NCBI RefSeq assembly: GCF_963678975.1
Contig: NC_089273.1
Span: 28,215,073-28,279,072 of the forward strand
Source: Dysidea avara
Taxonomy: Eukaryota; Porifera; Demospongiae; Dictyoceratida; Dysideidae
Length of the DNA: 64,000 bases
Direction: 5' to 3'
In this document: piece by piece, positions 21,181-33,878 of the stretch
Position numbering within the stretch: position 1 is the stretch's first letter
Layout of the letters: each line of letters starts with the position of its first letter
Notes under the pieces: model-generated
The model's database searches: none
The model's input: only the letters and a program-made list of their open reading frames with translations
Told to the model about the DNA's origin: nothing
Program-made: the position numbers and the translations under genes

Positions 21181-21420
21181 TTAGCGTAGGGACAGTGTAT
21201 AGTGTTGTAATAAAAAGGACTGAAACAAGCTGGATCGGAGTAGTACATAATGTCCAAAATGCTGTAAAAAATATCCCTACTATGCTATACTCAAAGTGTA
21301 CAGTAGGGATATTCACTTATTATTGCTTTACAGCATTTGGACATTACGTACTACTCTGATCTAGCTCGTTTCAGTACTTTTTATTGCAGCACTATACACT
21401 GTCCCTACTCTAATTTAAAA
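21181..21420. mobile_element. palindromic MITE with GTAGGGACAGTG termini
   Basis: Arms of about 105 bases (from GTAGGGACAGTGTATAGTG and its reverse complement CACTATACACTGTCCCTAC) flank a short loop around TATGCTATACTCAAAG. It contains AATAAAAAGKACTGAAAC, also in the palindrome at 5954-6178. The arms differ at only a few positions. Confidence 0.75.
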
Positions 21421-21496
21421 TTCCAAACTTTTTCTTTTCTGTACTTGTTAATCTAACTTTTGTCAAATTCTGTTGCATATATAATTAATTAATTAA

Positions 21497-23482
21497 CCCT
21501 TTAAGGACCATTGCCATAATATTACGTCCAAATATAAACTTACATGAAAGCCCAGCGCTGTAATATTACGTCAAAATGTATAGGATGTAAACAAAAGGTT
21601 GTAGCTCTACAGTAATTAAAGGTATGAGCTTGAAATAAAGGCCATTATATTTGCCATAAATATGCGATTATTTTGATATACAATGCCAATATATTATGTG
21701 AAACTACACTAGCCTTCTAATTTTAAGTATATTATATTTACACAACAACAAAACTAACCTAGTACAAATCCGTCCATAACCTTTGCCTTGTTGCTGGTAT
21801 TGAGCTACAATAAATTTCATGATGCTCTTCATTTAGAGATGCATCTAATGATATACAAGATCATGCGATGGCATTCTTTAAAAGGAGTAAAGCGATGGCT
21901 TGTAACAGATTGCATCGCGAAGAAAACATATCGTCACTGGTGTTAACAAATCGCTTTGTTAGTTGAAAATGGTAAGCTCTACACACTTATAACTTAGATA
22001 GTTCTGCTTATTATTGATAGGCAAATCTGTACTACAGTTTGTATAAGCCCTTACTACTTCCTGGAGTTTTGGTGATGCTACAAACTTGCTAAGTAATAGA
22101 ATACGCAAATTTCATAAAACTTGCAGGTTTTCAGGGTAGGCACTGCGTAAATTACTGTAGTCCTTAAAGTAGAGATTTCCAACCAAATTAAAAATTTCAC
22201 ATTCCTTAAAATTCGTTGGTATGGCAAATATTGTGCTATCTATTAGAATCATTTTAGTGCAAACCGCATCTCAATCGGTGGCTCCTGCCAAAAGATACAT
22301 GCAACAGACGTCAGCAGAGAGGTGATTTTTGTGTACGACATTTTAGGACTTTTCTGTACAATAGCATGGCACTAAGCACAATATCCAAAGTGCCATAAAT
22401 TTGAATATGAATCTCCTAATGACATGAAATTTTCACCACATACACCACTTAATGTAGTAAAATGCATGAGCTAGGTAAGACCTCTCAAGAGTGACCACTC
22501 TTTGTAGAATGACCACTTGTAATATTTAATATTTGAGTCAGTAATTTGCTAAGAATAGCACGAGTTCTGTAAATCAAATTACATACAGGTGTACCCCACA
22601 CATATTTACAGATGATTAACTAGTGACATTGTATTACAGAGTGACCTTTGACATTACAGGGCACAATTAACAATTACTTTGCAAAATATAACATTGGATT
22701 CTGACATATATAACTACTACTCTTCAATATTATTGTAAGGCAGTAATTTTTGTGATACCACTTTACTTTATTTGCCACGCTAAAAGTACAGAAGATATTA
22801 TTTATTATATATTATGATGACATCATTGTACAACAAAGAGAAACAATAAGCTGTCTCTGACTAGAATTACAGTCATGCAGCTGCAAAAAAATGGACGATA
22901 ACAGCAGTGTGCATATCAGAACATCACAACACGTAGTTGTGAAGCCTTACAAGGTTGGTATCAATTACCAAACACTGCCTTTTCAAAAGTTATGCATCAC
23001 CTTACATGCTATAAAGCAATTCCACGCAACACAACAAACTGCTCACTTTCAAACTATACTTGGATTGATGTGGATGGATATCTTGAACGCAAGGATGGTT
23101 GTAAAGAAGAAATCTGAAGTGTCTTAGTTGGTGCTATACCCTACTTTGCCTAGGGTCACTTCTTTCAGCCTTACAGGTCACAGAAACTCGCGGAAAACTT
23201 GACTACAAGTGGTGCCGTAAAATCCCGTGTTTTCCCATACATTACATCGTACAGAATTTTTGTATGGACTCCCATTGGGGAATTTTATTTCTCAAACTTT
23301 GATTTTGCGTATTTCAATAAATACTGGATGAAATTCAATTCGGTAAAGTACATTACGAAGTACGAAGCATTGGCTACTACATACTAGAACAGCAGCTCAT
23401 GAAACACTTGTTGAAGGGATGTAATTTGATTAGCAAATATATATGTGAAAAATCGGTAGGTTGGAAATCTCTACTTAAAGGG
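21497..23482. mobile_element. piggyBac-like non-autonomous element flanked by TTAA
   Basis: Left flank TTAA (21493-21496) is followed by CCCTTTAAGGACCATTG. On the right, CTACTTAAAGGG is followed by TTAA (23483-23486). TTAA duplication with ends starting CCC is the piggyBac signature. Perfect terminal identity is only 9 bases. An internal CTTAAAGTAGAGATTTCCAA at about 22157-22181 is the inverse of the right subterminal region, so a smaller element (22155-23482) may be nested. Two short ORFs (22891-23127, 23199-23387) show no transposase DDD motif that I can see. Confidence 0.55.
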
Positions 23483-23486
23483 TTAA

Positions 23487-23958
23487 TTAATTAAATAGAG
23501 CAATTAATTTACTGTGAACTATTTTCCAGTGATAAAATGTGAAACAAGATAATATGAATGACAGAAAAAATCGTGCTACCGGGCGGTGCCCGTTCTACTG
23601 TATAGCAAGTGTTGCGAGGATGATTAAGCTGATATATTTGTGGAATCTGCCATGTATACGAGACTGACTCTGCCTGGCATACATTGTGAGACATCCTACA
23701 TGGACTTATCTGCATCTACACCTGCCAAATTTACCGTGTCAGCTCCGCTCCATCAGCTTCCAACACCCGCTTATATGCCACTGTCGCAGGGTGCCTGTGT
23801 GGTCCACCGCTTGTATTCCCTTTTCCATTAATGCATATACACACGCTTATTAATTTGGTCTGGTAACTAATGTTTACAACTGACACAAAACATAAAACTG
23901 ATCGCACATGCAAAATTCATCCAGTTAGCAATCCACAACAATGAAACCTTGTGATGAC
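23487..23958. other. unassigned, slightly GC-richer sequence
   Basis: An open frame at 23640-23831 on the plus strand has no recognisable motif. No gene or repeat can be supported. Confidence 0.3.
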
Positions 23959-23959
23959 A

Positions 23960-25397
23960 AACTATGAAGACTGACAGTCTGAAGTCTTCAATTGCAGTTG
24001 TCACACCCCTGTAACAATTACTATTAAAATAGAACATGAAATACAGTTCATACTCACTCCATATGGCCAAGATTACTGACGATGTACAACAGTGAAGTCT
24101 CCTATTTCAACAAAGCTATCACACTCCTGTATAATGATCACTATTAAATAAAATGCAAAAATACAGTTCATACTCACTCCATGCTTCCAAGATGACCGAA
24201 GACATATGATAGTGAAAAGTTTCCTATTTGAACTGTCAAATTTATCAATCCCTGTATCATTATAAATTAGAACACAAAAATACAGTTCACACTCACTTCA
24301 TGGTGTACATCTAAAGTCTCTAATTTCAGCAATCAAAAGTTATCACATGACTGTAACAACCATCATTAAAAATAGAACATAAAATTAATGCAGTTCATAC
24401 TCACTTCATAGATGGAAGATGTACGGCAGTCAAAAGTCTTCAATTCCACCAATCAACTTGCCACATGCCTGTAACAATCACTATTAAAATAGCAAACAAA
24501 AATACAGTTCATACTCACTCCATGCTGCCAAGATGACGGAAGATGTGCGAAGTGAAAAGTCTCTTATTTCAACAATCAAAAGTTATCACACTCCTAAAAC
24601 AATGACTATTAAAATAGAATACAAAAATACAGTTCATACTCACTCCATGCTGCCAAAATGATGGAAGATGTACAACAGTGAAAAGTCTCTTCTTTCAACG
24701 ATCAAAAGTTATCACACTCCTGAAACAATGACTATTAAAATAGAATACACAAATCAGTTCATACTCACTCCATGCTGCCAAGATGATGGAAGATGTATGA
24801 CAGTGAAAAATCCCTTATTTCAATTTCAATGATCAAAAGTTATCACACTCCTGTAATAATGGCTATTAAAATAGAATACAAAAATACAGTTCATACTCAT
24901 TCCAGGCTGCCAAGATGACGGATCGGAAGATATACGACAGTGAAAAGTCTTTTATTTCAACAATCGATATTTAACACACTCCTGAAACAATGACTATTAA
25001 AATAGAATACAAAAATACAGTTCATACTCACTCCATGCAGCCAAGATGATGGAAGATGTATGACAGTGAAAAGTCCCTTATTTCAATTTCAATGATCAAA
25101 AGCTATCACACTCCTGTAATAATGGCTATTAAAATAGAATACAAAAATACAGTTCATACTCATTCCAGGCTGCCAAGATGACGGATCGGAAGATATACGA
25201 CAGTGAAAAGTCTCTTATTTCAACGATCAAAAGTTATCATACTCCTGAAACAATGACTATTAAATAAGAATACAAAAATACAGTTCATATTCACTCCATG
25301 CTGCCAAGATGACGGAAGATGTAAGACAGTGAAAGGCCTCTTATTTCAATGATTAAAAGTTATCACACTTCGAAACAAAGGCTATTAAAATAGAATC
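23960..25397 (+). repeat. 120-bp satellite array, about 12 units
   Basis: Each unit contains CAGTTCATACTCACTCCATG, GATGACGGAAGATGT, a GTGAAAAGTCTCTTATTTCA stretch, TTATCACACTCCTG and ACTATTAAAATAGAAT. Spacing of the CAGTTCATACTC start is about 120 bases (24044, 24164 and onward). Two non-adjacent stretches (about 24785-24955 and 25040-25215) share private variants such as GACGGATCGGAAGATATACG, which indicates a ~255-base higher-order duplication. A short related array is at 35020-35340. Confidence 0.9.
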
Positions 25398-25402
25398 AAG
25401 AC

Positions 25403-25500
25403 TCACGGTAGTGAGTCACGCGGCCAAGAAACTACAAAGCGCATGCCACAATTAAAACGCGCAGCCACTACTGTGAGTTATTTACGTGTAGGGACAGTTT
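25403..25500. repeat. terminal-hairpin-like fragment
   Basis: TCAAGACTCACGGTAGTGAGTC followed by ACGCGGCCAAGAA resembles the reversed 3' terminus of the composite element (TCAAGACACACGGTAGTGTG). It directly abuts the 120-bp satellite. It is probably an isolated end. Confidence 0.4.
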
Positions 25501-27158
25501 TGCAATGTCAGCCCCGAATTGTGCAATCTTTCTCAATAGGCTTATACTGCATTTTGTGATTTTAAAAAAACTTAGTGTCATCGTTTTCTTGTCACAACCT
25601 CTTAACAAGCATATTTAGATATAATTCACTCAATTTCTTGCTGTGTGTTACAGGTATCATCACATTATACCACTCAATACACTCGTGTTTCTACAGTCCA
25701 TCTGGCACTAACATTATCTAGTACTGGATCGCCTCTATGCATATTTTCTCTCTAATCCCTACAATAACTTTTAAAGACACGATGTGGACACAAGCCCTAA
25801 TGTCTGACAAATAAGTTGTGAAAGCGTGCAGAGCCGTAGGTTACCTTGGGAAGGCGTTTTATGCAGAAATCTTTATGACTCCTTTCAGTCAGTGCCACGC
25901 CTCATGCGAGCATTTATAATTGGCAGATGCCTTATAAACAAGGTGTGAAAGCATAGAGAATGTACAGACACTAGGGAAGGTATAAGTCATTAGTTAAGAC
26001 TCCATTTAGTGCCATGCACCATACAAGAATTATTTTGCAAGTTGTGTGGAATGACCAAACCTCATGTACAAAGTCACAAACCACATTTCAGACAAAAAGG
26101 TTGTTGCTGTACAGTACGTACATAATGAAAGCCACTACACAAGTTCCACCTTAATTAGTGCTTTGTGGAAGTGTAAAACTTCCATGGACGTGTGAAACTT
26201 TTGTGACAGCTACAAACAGAAAATGAGGCAATTCTAATTGCAGATAAGATGGCTGCGAAATCCATGAAATTTTTTTTCCTTACAGTAAACATACTGTATA
26301 TAACAATGGTATTACAACATGTAACAAAAAAAGGAAATAAACATCACATCAAAATTAATAATTAACACCAAAAGTGATGATGATGATGTAAGTGGCAAAT
26401 GATAAGAGAGCCACAGCTATTTGGTACTTGGTCCATACACCTTGTCAACAATCCTGAAATTCACTTGATCTCAGTTGCTGTCTGTTCCCAAATTACACAC
26501 CATGACCATATCCGATTGCTAACGTGTAAACCAGATGGTTTGTAAAAACCATTAGGTGGGCAGTAAACTAAAATCTGCAGGCTGGATACTATGAAAATAC
26601 ACAACATTTTAACTGACCTGGGCATTAGTTTGGTCCCATCATAACAGTATTCCTTATCCTGGAAATTCAGGAAACATGAGATAATACAATATTCCTTAGT
26701 ACATAGACTGACCTGGAAATTCACGACTCCCTTGATGTTACTACAGTTACATACACTGAAGTACAGAAGAGAACACACAACTCCTCTGTTAACTGAAATT
26801 CACAACACTCTGATCTTAGCTCCTGTCAGGTTCCAAGTTACATACCATGAACTACTAGTGGGTAAACTGCTATGACCAATAGCCTGCAAAATTTACAAGC
26901 AAGCATTAAATACAATGCATCTAAAATCTGGGTATAGTAGAACCTCTCTTATCCAGGCAGTCTGGTACATACTACTGTCCATATCTCAGAAATATCTGTA
27001 ACTAAGAAATGCATGCTACTAAAATTAATACAAGTAATGTGATTGCTATCAGTGGTGTAGTTTAGTGGGCAGAGGGGGAATTCACTACAGAGCATTCATG
27101 GTCACTTCCCTAGGCTGTAAATATGCATTATCACCTAGCAACAAAGTGTTAGTTATTA
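25501..27158. other. intergenic with a diverged ~240-bp dispersed repeat
   Basis: No gene is called. 26450-26940 contains imperfect copies of a unit with CCTGGAAATTCACRACWCCC and TTCCAAGTTACATACCATGA, related to the sequence at 31255-31800. A minus-strand ORF at 26461-26778 lies in this repeat and is not credible as a gene. Confidence 0.45.
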
Positions 27159-27475
27159 TTTAATCCAAAGAGTACGGCCCTCAAAAAGGCAATGGTGAAA
27201 AAAGATGTGAAATCCAAGGTGGTGGCCAAGAAATGGCTGTGATGGTAGATTAATGGTAAAAATTTTAATAACAACAATTCAGGTGAATTCTGTGCCAAGA
27301 CCAAGCGGCACCAAATTCACCTGAATTGCCGTCATTAAATTTTTTACCATTAACCTACCATCACAGCCATTTCTTGGCTGCCACCTTGGATTTCACATCT
27401 TTTTCACCATAAGTTTTTTGAGGGCTGCACTCTTTTTTTTACAGCTTGGCTGTTTTGGATTAGATTTCACTTCTT
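27159..27475. repeat. foldback of element A1
   Basis: Arms of about 150 bases pair around a short loop (GTGCCAAGACCAAGCGGCAC). Inner sequences include GGCCAAGAAATGGCTGTGAT and its complement. The outer arm lacks about 18 bases (AACAGCCAAGCTGTAAA) present in the other copies, so one arm has been eroded. Confidence 0.85.
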
Positions 27476-27639
27476 TTTGTATTTGTACACCCCAAAGCCG
27501 GTTATGGCCAGCTTTGGGGCTTTTTAACCTATCTATTTTTCTTTACCACAGGAGAAGAAAAAGATGAAGATTTTTAATACTTTAACTAATTCTGATTTTA
27601 TCAGTAAATGTACACATTATATATATATAATAAATATAA

Positions 27640-29650
27640 ATCCCTATGGATAACTTGTTTGCAGCTGATCTCTCTAATAGGTGACTTGAACTGTAGCTGA
27701 AGTCTCTACAGGGTGATTTGCTTGTAAATGAACTCTCTACAGGTAGTTTCTTTGTAGCTGAACTCTCCACAGTGTGATTTATTTCTATCTGATCTCTCTA
27801 CAGGGTTACTTTGTCTGGCTTATCTCTCTAAAGGGTGATTTGTTTTTGTAGCGGAACTCTCTACAGGTCACTGGTTTCTAACTGATCTCTCTACAGGGTG
27901 ACTTGTTTGTAGCTGAACTCTCTACAGGGTGATCCTTCTAGCTGATCTCTCTACAGGATGACTTGTTTGTAGCTGAACCATCTGCAGGATGATTTGTTTG
28001 CAGCTGAACTCTGATCCTTCTAGCTGATATTTCTACAAGATGAGTTGTTTCTAGCTGAACTCTCTACAGAGTGATTTGTTTGTAGCTGAATTCTCTACAG
28101 GGTGATTTGTTTGTAGCTGAGCTCTCTACATGGTGGTTTCTTTGTAGCTGAACTCTCTACAAGGTGACTTCTTCTAGCTGAACACTCTACAGGATGATCT
28201 TTTCATAGCTGAACTCTCTACAGGGAGATTTGTTTGCAGCTGAACTCTCTACATGATGGTTTCTTTGTAGCTGAACTCTTTAGAAGGTAACTTCTTCTAG
28301 CTGATCTCTCTACAGGGTGACTTGTTTGTAGCTGAACTATCTGCAGGGTGATTTGTTTGTAGCTAAACTCTCTACAAGGTGATCCTTCTAGCTGATCTCT
28401 ATACAGGATGACTTGTTTCTAGCTGATCCCTGGATGACTTTTTCTAGCTGATCTCTCTACAGGATGACTTGTTTCTAGCTGAACTCTCTATAGGGTTATC
28501 TGTTTGTAATTGAACTCTCTACAGGGTGATTTGTTTGTAGCTGAACTCTCTACAAAGATGATTTGTTTCTAGCTGATCTCTCTATAGGGTAACTTGTTTG
28601 TAGCTGAACTCTCTACAGGATGGTTTCTTTGTACCGATCTCTATACAGGGTGACTTGTTTCTAGCTGAACTCTCAATAGGGTTATCTGTTTGTAATTGAA
28701 CTCTCTACAGGTGATTTCTTTGCAGCTGAACTCTCTAAAAGGTAACTTCTTCTAGCTGATCTCTCTACAGGGTGATTTGTTTGTAGCTGAACTATCTGCA
28801 GGGTGATTTATTTGTAGCTGAACTCTCTACAGGTGATTTGTTTGCAGGTGAACTCTCTACAAGGAAACTTCTTCTAGCTGATCTCTCTACAGGGAGATTT
28901 GTTTGTAGCTGAACTCTCTACAGGTGATTTGTTTGCAGCTGAACTCTCTACATGATGGTTTCTTTGTAGCTGAACTCTCTACAAGGAAACTTCTTCTAGC
29001 TGATCTCTCTACAGGGAGATTTGTTTGTAGCTGAACTCTCTACAGGTGATTTGTTTGCAGCTGAACTCTCTACATAATGGTTTCTTTGTAGCTGAACTCT
29101 CTACAAGGTAACTGATGTCTCTACAAGGTCACTAGTTTGTAGCTGAACTCTCTACATAATGGTTTCTTTGTAACTGAACTCTCTGCAAGGTGACTTCTTC
29201 TAGCTGATTTTTCTAGAGTGTGATTTGTTTGTAGCTGAACTCTCTACAAGATGACTTCTTCTAGCTGATCGCTCTACAGGGAGATTTGCTTGTATAGCTG
29301 AACTCTCTTCAGCTGATTTGTTTGCAGCTGAATTCTCTACATGATGGTTTCTTTGTAGCTGAACTCTCTACAAGGTAATTTCTTCTATTGATCTCTCTAC
29401 AGGGTGATTTTTTTGTAGCTGAACTCTCTACATGGTAGTTTCTTTGTAGCTGAACTCTACAAGGTGATTTCTTCTAGCTGAACTATCTCTTTCCATAGTT
29501 GCATGAACTCCCTACAAGGTAACTTCTTCTAGCTCATCTCTCTACAGGGTGAATTGTTTGTAGCTGATTTTTCTACAGGGTAACTTGTTTATAGCTGATC
29601 TCTATACAGGTTACTTGTTTCTAGCTGATCTTTTGAATTCTCTTCAGGGT
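27640..29650 (+). repeat. 31-bp minisatellite array of element A1
   Basis: Tandem copies of a 31-base unit close to GTAGCTGAACTCTCTACAGG plus GTGATTTGTTT, with variants such as CTTCTTCTAGCTGATCTCTC. Monomers are heterogeneous and single-base indels are common, which suggests an older array than the one at 52.6 kb. There is no coding content. Confidence 0.95.
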
Positions 29651-30480
29651 GACTGCTCTATTAGGATGACTGCTCTATTAGAGTATCTCGATCTCGCACT
29701 TGCTGCACCAAGTTGGATTTCGTGTTATAACTCCGTGGCTTTAAGTCTGATTCTTCTACACCATTGAAGAGCCTTTCTAAGATGATTACTCCATCTATAC
29801 AGCGATTTTCAAAGCATTACCCCAAGCGGTTTATCTGGTAGGCATGGCAAGTAGTAGTTTTTTATTAGCTAATCTCGATTGCGTAATTGTTACACACTGT
29901 TGGTTTTTTGGTTGTATCTTCTTGGTTTTTAGCTCGATTTCTTTTAAACCACAAAAGGTTTGAGGTTCAATAGTTAACCTATTCACCCACCGATTTTCAG
30001 CTTCTTCCCATACGCGGTTTACCCTGTAGGCGTGACAACATATAGGTGTTATTTTTCGTGAATAATCGCTCATAACTCTTTTCCAGTTTATCGTATTCTA
30101 GCCAAAGTTGGTACAGAGATGCGCCTTTATATCCCCCTTCAGTGTGCCAAATTTCAAGGCAATCAGATATTGCGTTCGCGTTTTATAGCAGTTTTTGTAA
30201 GTGCGCGAAAAGAGGAAGAAAAGAAGAAAAATAAAACGAAGAAACTAAGCCAATTTTTGAAGTTGCATATCTCGGGAACGCTTGAAGCGATTTCGCTCAA
30301 ATTTGGAATGTGGAGTGCTGAAGGTGGAGGGAGTGTCTACAGCAAACATCATCTTGTTTCATCAAGGCAGCACAGAGCTACGGAGGTGCGAAAATTGCAT
30401 TTTCTTTCTTCCTGTCAATATACTTATGGGTGTTGTGCGCCGGCTTCTTGGGCCGCACGACACACTACCATATGTCTTGA
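29651..30480 (+). repeat. ~840-bp 3' unit of element A1
   Basis: It starts with doubled GACTGCTCTATTAG motifs and GTATCTCGATCTCGC and ends with the hairpin ACGACACACTACCATATGTC plus TTGA. It shares its whole length with the units at 42126-42945 (reverse) and 58700-59538. Open frames inside (30119-30635) are not preserved between copies, so I reject coding. Confidence 0.9.
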
Positions 30481-31139
30481 AAATATACACATATCTTTCC
30501 AGCTCTATAGCACTGTACGGCAATCTTCCAGCTCTTCAACTAGCTGATCTTGAGACTTTTGCGATCAAAGAACCAATGCTAGCCCTGAGTCTCACCCGCT
30601 CAATCACCTTTATCATGAACAATACTTTACTGTAATATTAGTGCCAATTTCCATCCAGTGTAGCTACTACAGAACTACTCAGTTGCACCAAATCAGAGGC
30701 GCGAAAGGAAGGATGCACCAAAGCAGCGAAGTCAAGGAGCGGCAAATGGCGAACAGCCAAACTACAACAAACCACAGCTAATACGCTGTATACCTTTTCC
30801 TAAGTAATGTACAACTCACATGAATTGGTCGCAGTACAAACAGACACTAAGAAATTCATGTCTCTCCTATACTCCAAACCGTCACAGCACTGTCCCTCCA
30901 TATTTTATTTTTAAATACTCACTGTCACGTGAATCACGTGAGTAGAACAATAGAGAAAGTTCCTGCGTGTTTTGTTATGACGACGTAAGTGCTTGTTCTG
31001 TAATGATAATAAGTTGATAGAAGGCTATTCATAGCCTGGGAATACCTAGAACTGTCCACTAGTGTATGGCTGCATAAGGGAAATATGAATGCAATAGGCT
31101 GTATGAATAGCATTTTATAATAGATGTACATGCAATCTG

Positions 31140-31215
31140 TAAGCCTGAGGCCCCTGTTTGGTGCTCGGAGGCCCCCTCAGCCCTGAGGCCCTAGGCAGGC
31201 TGCCTACCCTGCCTA
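31140..31215. repeat. GC-rich element fragment
   Basis: A short island rich in GAGGCCCC, CTGAGGCCCTAGGCAGGC and GGCCGGCTCTG stands out from AT-rich surroundings. It looks like the terminal part of a DNA transposon, but no partner end is found. Confidence 0.35.
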
Positions 31216-31254
31216 AGGTTAAGGCCGGCTCTGTTCTGGATAATAGAAGTCTGG

Positions 31255-31800
31255 ATAAGTAAGCAGACTCACCTGGAAATCCACAACGTCCTTGATGTCA
31301 CTACAGCCCACGTACAATTGACAATTGAGAGCTACAAAAGGAACACTAATAAAATTCCTCTCTATGTAAACCGACCTGAATATTTGATCTTAGTTCCCAG
31401 GTTATGTATGCACCATGACCACATTCAACTACTACTACTGCTAGTGGGTGATCCTGGAAATTCAGAAAACACCTGAGATAATGAACAACTATATTCCTTA
31501 GTATGTAGACTAACCTGGAAATTCACAACACCCTTGATGTCACTACAGTCTATGTACATTTGACTTGAGAACTATAAAAAGAACACACAAGATACTACAA
31601 TTCCTCTGTATGTGAACTGATCTGCAATTCATGACTCAGTTTCTGCCTGGTCCCAAGTTATGTATGTACCATGACCACATCTAATTATTTTAACCACTAT
31701 AGCTACTGCTAGTGATGAACTGCATGCTATGACCAGATTACCTGTAAAAACCAACAGATGGGCATTGAATACATTACACATAACTTGGGACCAGGCAAGT
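31255..31800 (+). repeat. diverged ~240-bp tandem repeat
   Basis: ACCTGGAAATYCACAACRYCC plus TTGATGTCACTACAGYC recurs at about 31270 and 31515. The stretches around CCATGACCACATYYAA recur at about 31410 and 31672. The same words appear at 26450-26940. No coding signal. Confidence 0.5.
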
Positions 31801-32855
31801 GTTCCTTTTTGTATTAGTGTTCCTTTTTGCGCAAATGAAGTATTTATGAGGTATTAAACATATGCCAGATTTTGCTGCTACTGATTTGATTTGATTTATT
31901 ATTTTATACTCACAACAATCGGCACAATGCCGCTCCTCCTTGCTGGAGTGATACAAAAACAACAACTAACTAAGCATACAAGAATATACAAGATAAACAC
32001 AAAGCAAGACAATAGCATACATTACACCACCCACACATACAAGTGCGCAAATAACACTGAACTACATAGTTGACAAAAAATGGCTTTTCGCACAGCTGTG
32101 AAAATCTCTAAATGAATGAAGTACTACTTAGAACTTTTAGGTGAATTTGCAATGCACACCTCTAAAAAACTTATCACATAAATGCAGTTGCTCAGTGTGT
32201 GGCAATGTGACACTTTACACACCAACTTGTTATTGTTATTAACGCTTTACAGTGACCAGCACTGAAGGTCTGACAACTTTATCTTTCTTAACTCCTCGTT
32301 TTGTTCTCTAATCCTTCAAGCGGTGTACGTCGCATTACAATTAGTCTAAAGTATGCCTCACCACTGAAATCCAGTTCAATACAAAAAAATGCTTCTTATT
32401 AGTACTACGGCTTTACTTCTTTGTCTCGACTTGGACTACCATTAAACATTTAATTTTAAACCTCGCATCACATGTTTCCGCTTGACTCTGGTGCTACAGG
32501 GACTCTCCAAGAGACTTCCCCTAAATAGACCATGTGATAATTGTCACAATGCGGTACGTGTACTTATTTATAAGCTGTCAAGAACTGTTTGTGCACTGCT
32601 AAAATCATTTGTGTGATGGTTTGACAGCAGTTATTGTCGGGCAAAGAATGTGAGAGAAATTGTGATAGTCAGTAGGAGTAAATCCCATCCTATAGCTGTG
32701 CCTATAGAGGCATTAACTAGCTTTATCTTACAGCTACTGTATGTTGCTGATACATCAGGGGCACCAGAATAAAGGTAACAGTGGTAGCTAAGGTCCCTAC
32801 TGATATAGAGGCCAGGATAGTTGAACAAGAGGTCATTCACAAAGATTCCAACACT
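31801..32855. other. intergenic, nothing identified
   Basis: AT-rich with scattered short frames. No repeat or gene can be supported. Confidence 0.3.
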
Positions 32856-33080
32856 GATTGCAAGCTCACCTTGATATTTATCCTTTTTCCTCAACTCTTA
32901 AAATGTGGAACAGTTTACCAGCTACATTTATTGAAGCAACGAATGTAGAAGATTTTAAGAAGAGAGTATTGAAATATTGTGTATTAACCTAGCTACTGTA
33001 TAAATTTTGTTTAATTGTTTCATATAGATACTCCATTTTGGGAGGTTCGCACAGTATTTGATATAAATTAATAAACATGC
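32856..33080 (+). mobile_element. 3' tail of a non-LTR (LINE) retrotransposon
   Basis: A frame ending at TAG 32989-32991 reads LKMWNSLPATFIEAT and then EDFKKRVLKY. This matches the conserved C-terminal pattern of LINE ORF2 proteins (x-x-x-W-N-S-L-P ... F-K-x-x-L). It is followed by an AT-rich tail with AATAAA-like words near 33068. Only the last ~40 codons are present, as expected for a 5'-truncated insertion or decay. Confidence 0.6.
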
Positions 33081-33878
33081 AATGATGATAAATTAAAGTG
33101 GCTTATTATTCTGCTGAACAGGCAAGGGAGTCTGCATGGGTGTATGTTCCCTCAGCAAAGCATAAGTACTGCAACTTTTAGTTTTAACTTGATTGCTACA
33201 TCAAGTTTGAAAGTTTGTTTAATTTCAGTGGTGATCAAGGCTGTGGTCTCATGCACTGGTTGCATATACGTACTGTACTCTGATGTCATTTTTGGTGTGC
33301 AATACTGTTTCCATCTCCCCAGGTCTTGATGATTGATCATGAGTCCTCTATTTCTTTCTCTACTACTCCAATCCTGAAGCTGTGACTACAATGCTACAAA
33401 TGGTTATACGAAAATAACAAATAATTAATTAATTAAGGACTCTCTATAGTAAAAATAAGTATTATTTTAGCTATCGTTCAAATTGTGCATCGTTGCAATC
33501 TATATTATTACATTTATATGCTCGATATATACATCCATGTGCTATGAGAAATGCGCGTGAGGTAGCTCTATAACTAAGTCTTATTACTAAATTATCTGAT
33601 GTCTTATTGCTTTACCTCCAGCCTCTACTTCTGTAATGTGATCTAGAAAATCCACAAACCTTCAGTAATTGTGAATCCAGTAACACAAATAAGGACACCA
33701 TGAACTATTTAAACACCCATGACTTGCTAATTACGCTAGCTTAATTATGAGCATGCATAAGGTGTCTGAAGTATGATTTACTACAGATGTGAGATACTGT
33801 ATTGAATGTCACAATAAAGATAAATCTACTCTAACAGAACAGTCAAAAGCTAGCTGTGTAGTAACTTTGAACTGTATC

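Larger units (their letters stand above)
27159..30480 (+). mobile_element. composite Helitron-like element, copy A1 (3.3 kb)
   Basis: The order is foldback (27159-27475), acceptor-like sequence (about 27535-27560), minisatellite (27640-29650), ~840-bp unit (29651-30480), ending TGTCTTGA. The start TTTAATCC follows an A. The order is identical to copies A3 and A4, which shows a single mobile unit. No protein is encoded, so it must be moved by enzymes made elsewhere. The Helitron-like reading rests on A/T insertion, the TC start of the better copies, lack of a clear target duplication and the 3' hairpin. Against it, the 3' end is not the canonical CTRR. Confidence 0.7.

Noticed and set aside
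22891..23387. Two ORFs as a piggyBac transposase
   Set aside because: Too short (78 and 62 codons) and without a visible DDD catalytic pattern. They are probably chance frames in a non-autonomous element.
30119..30635. ORFs inside the ~840-bp unit (also 37962-38276, 42111-42594, 59088-59382)
   Set aside because: Frames and stops are not preserved between the copies, so the unit is not coding.
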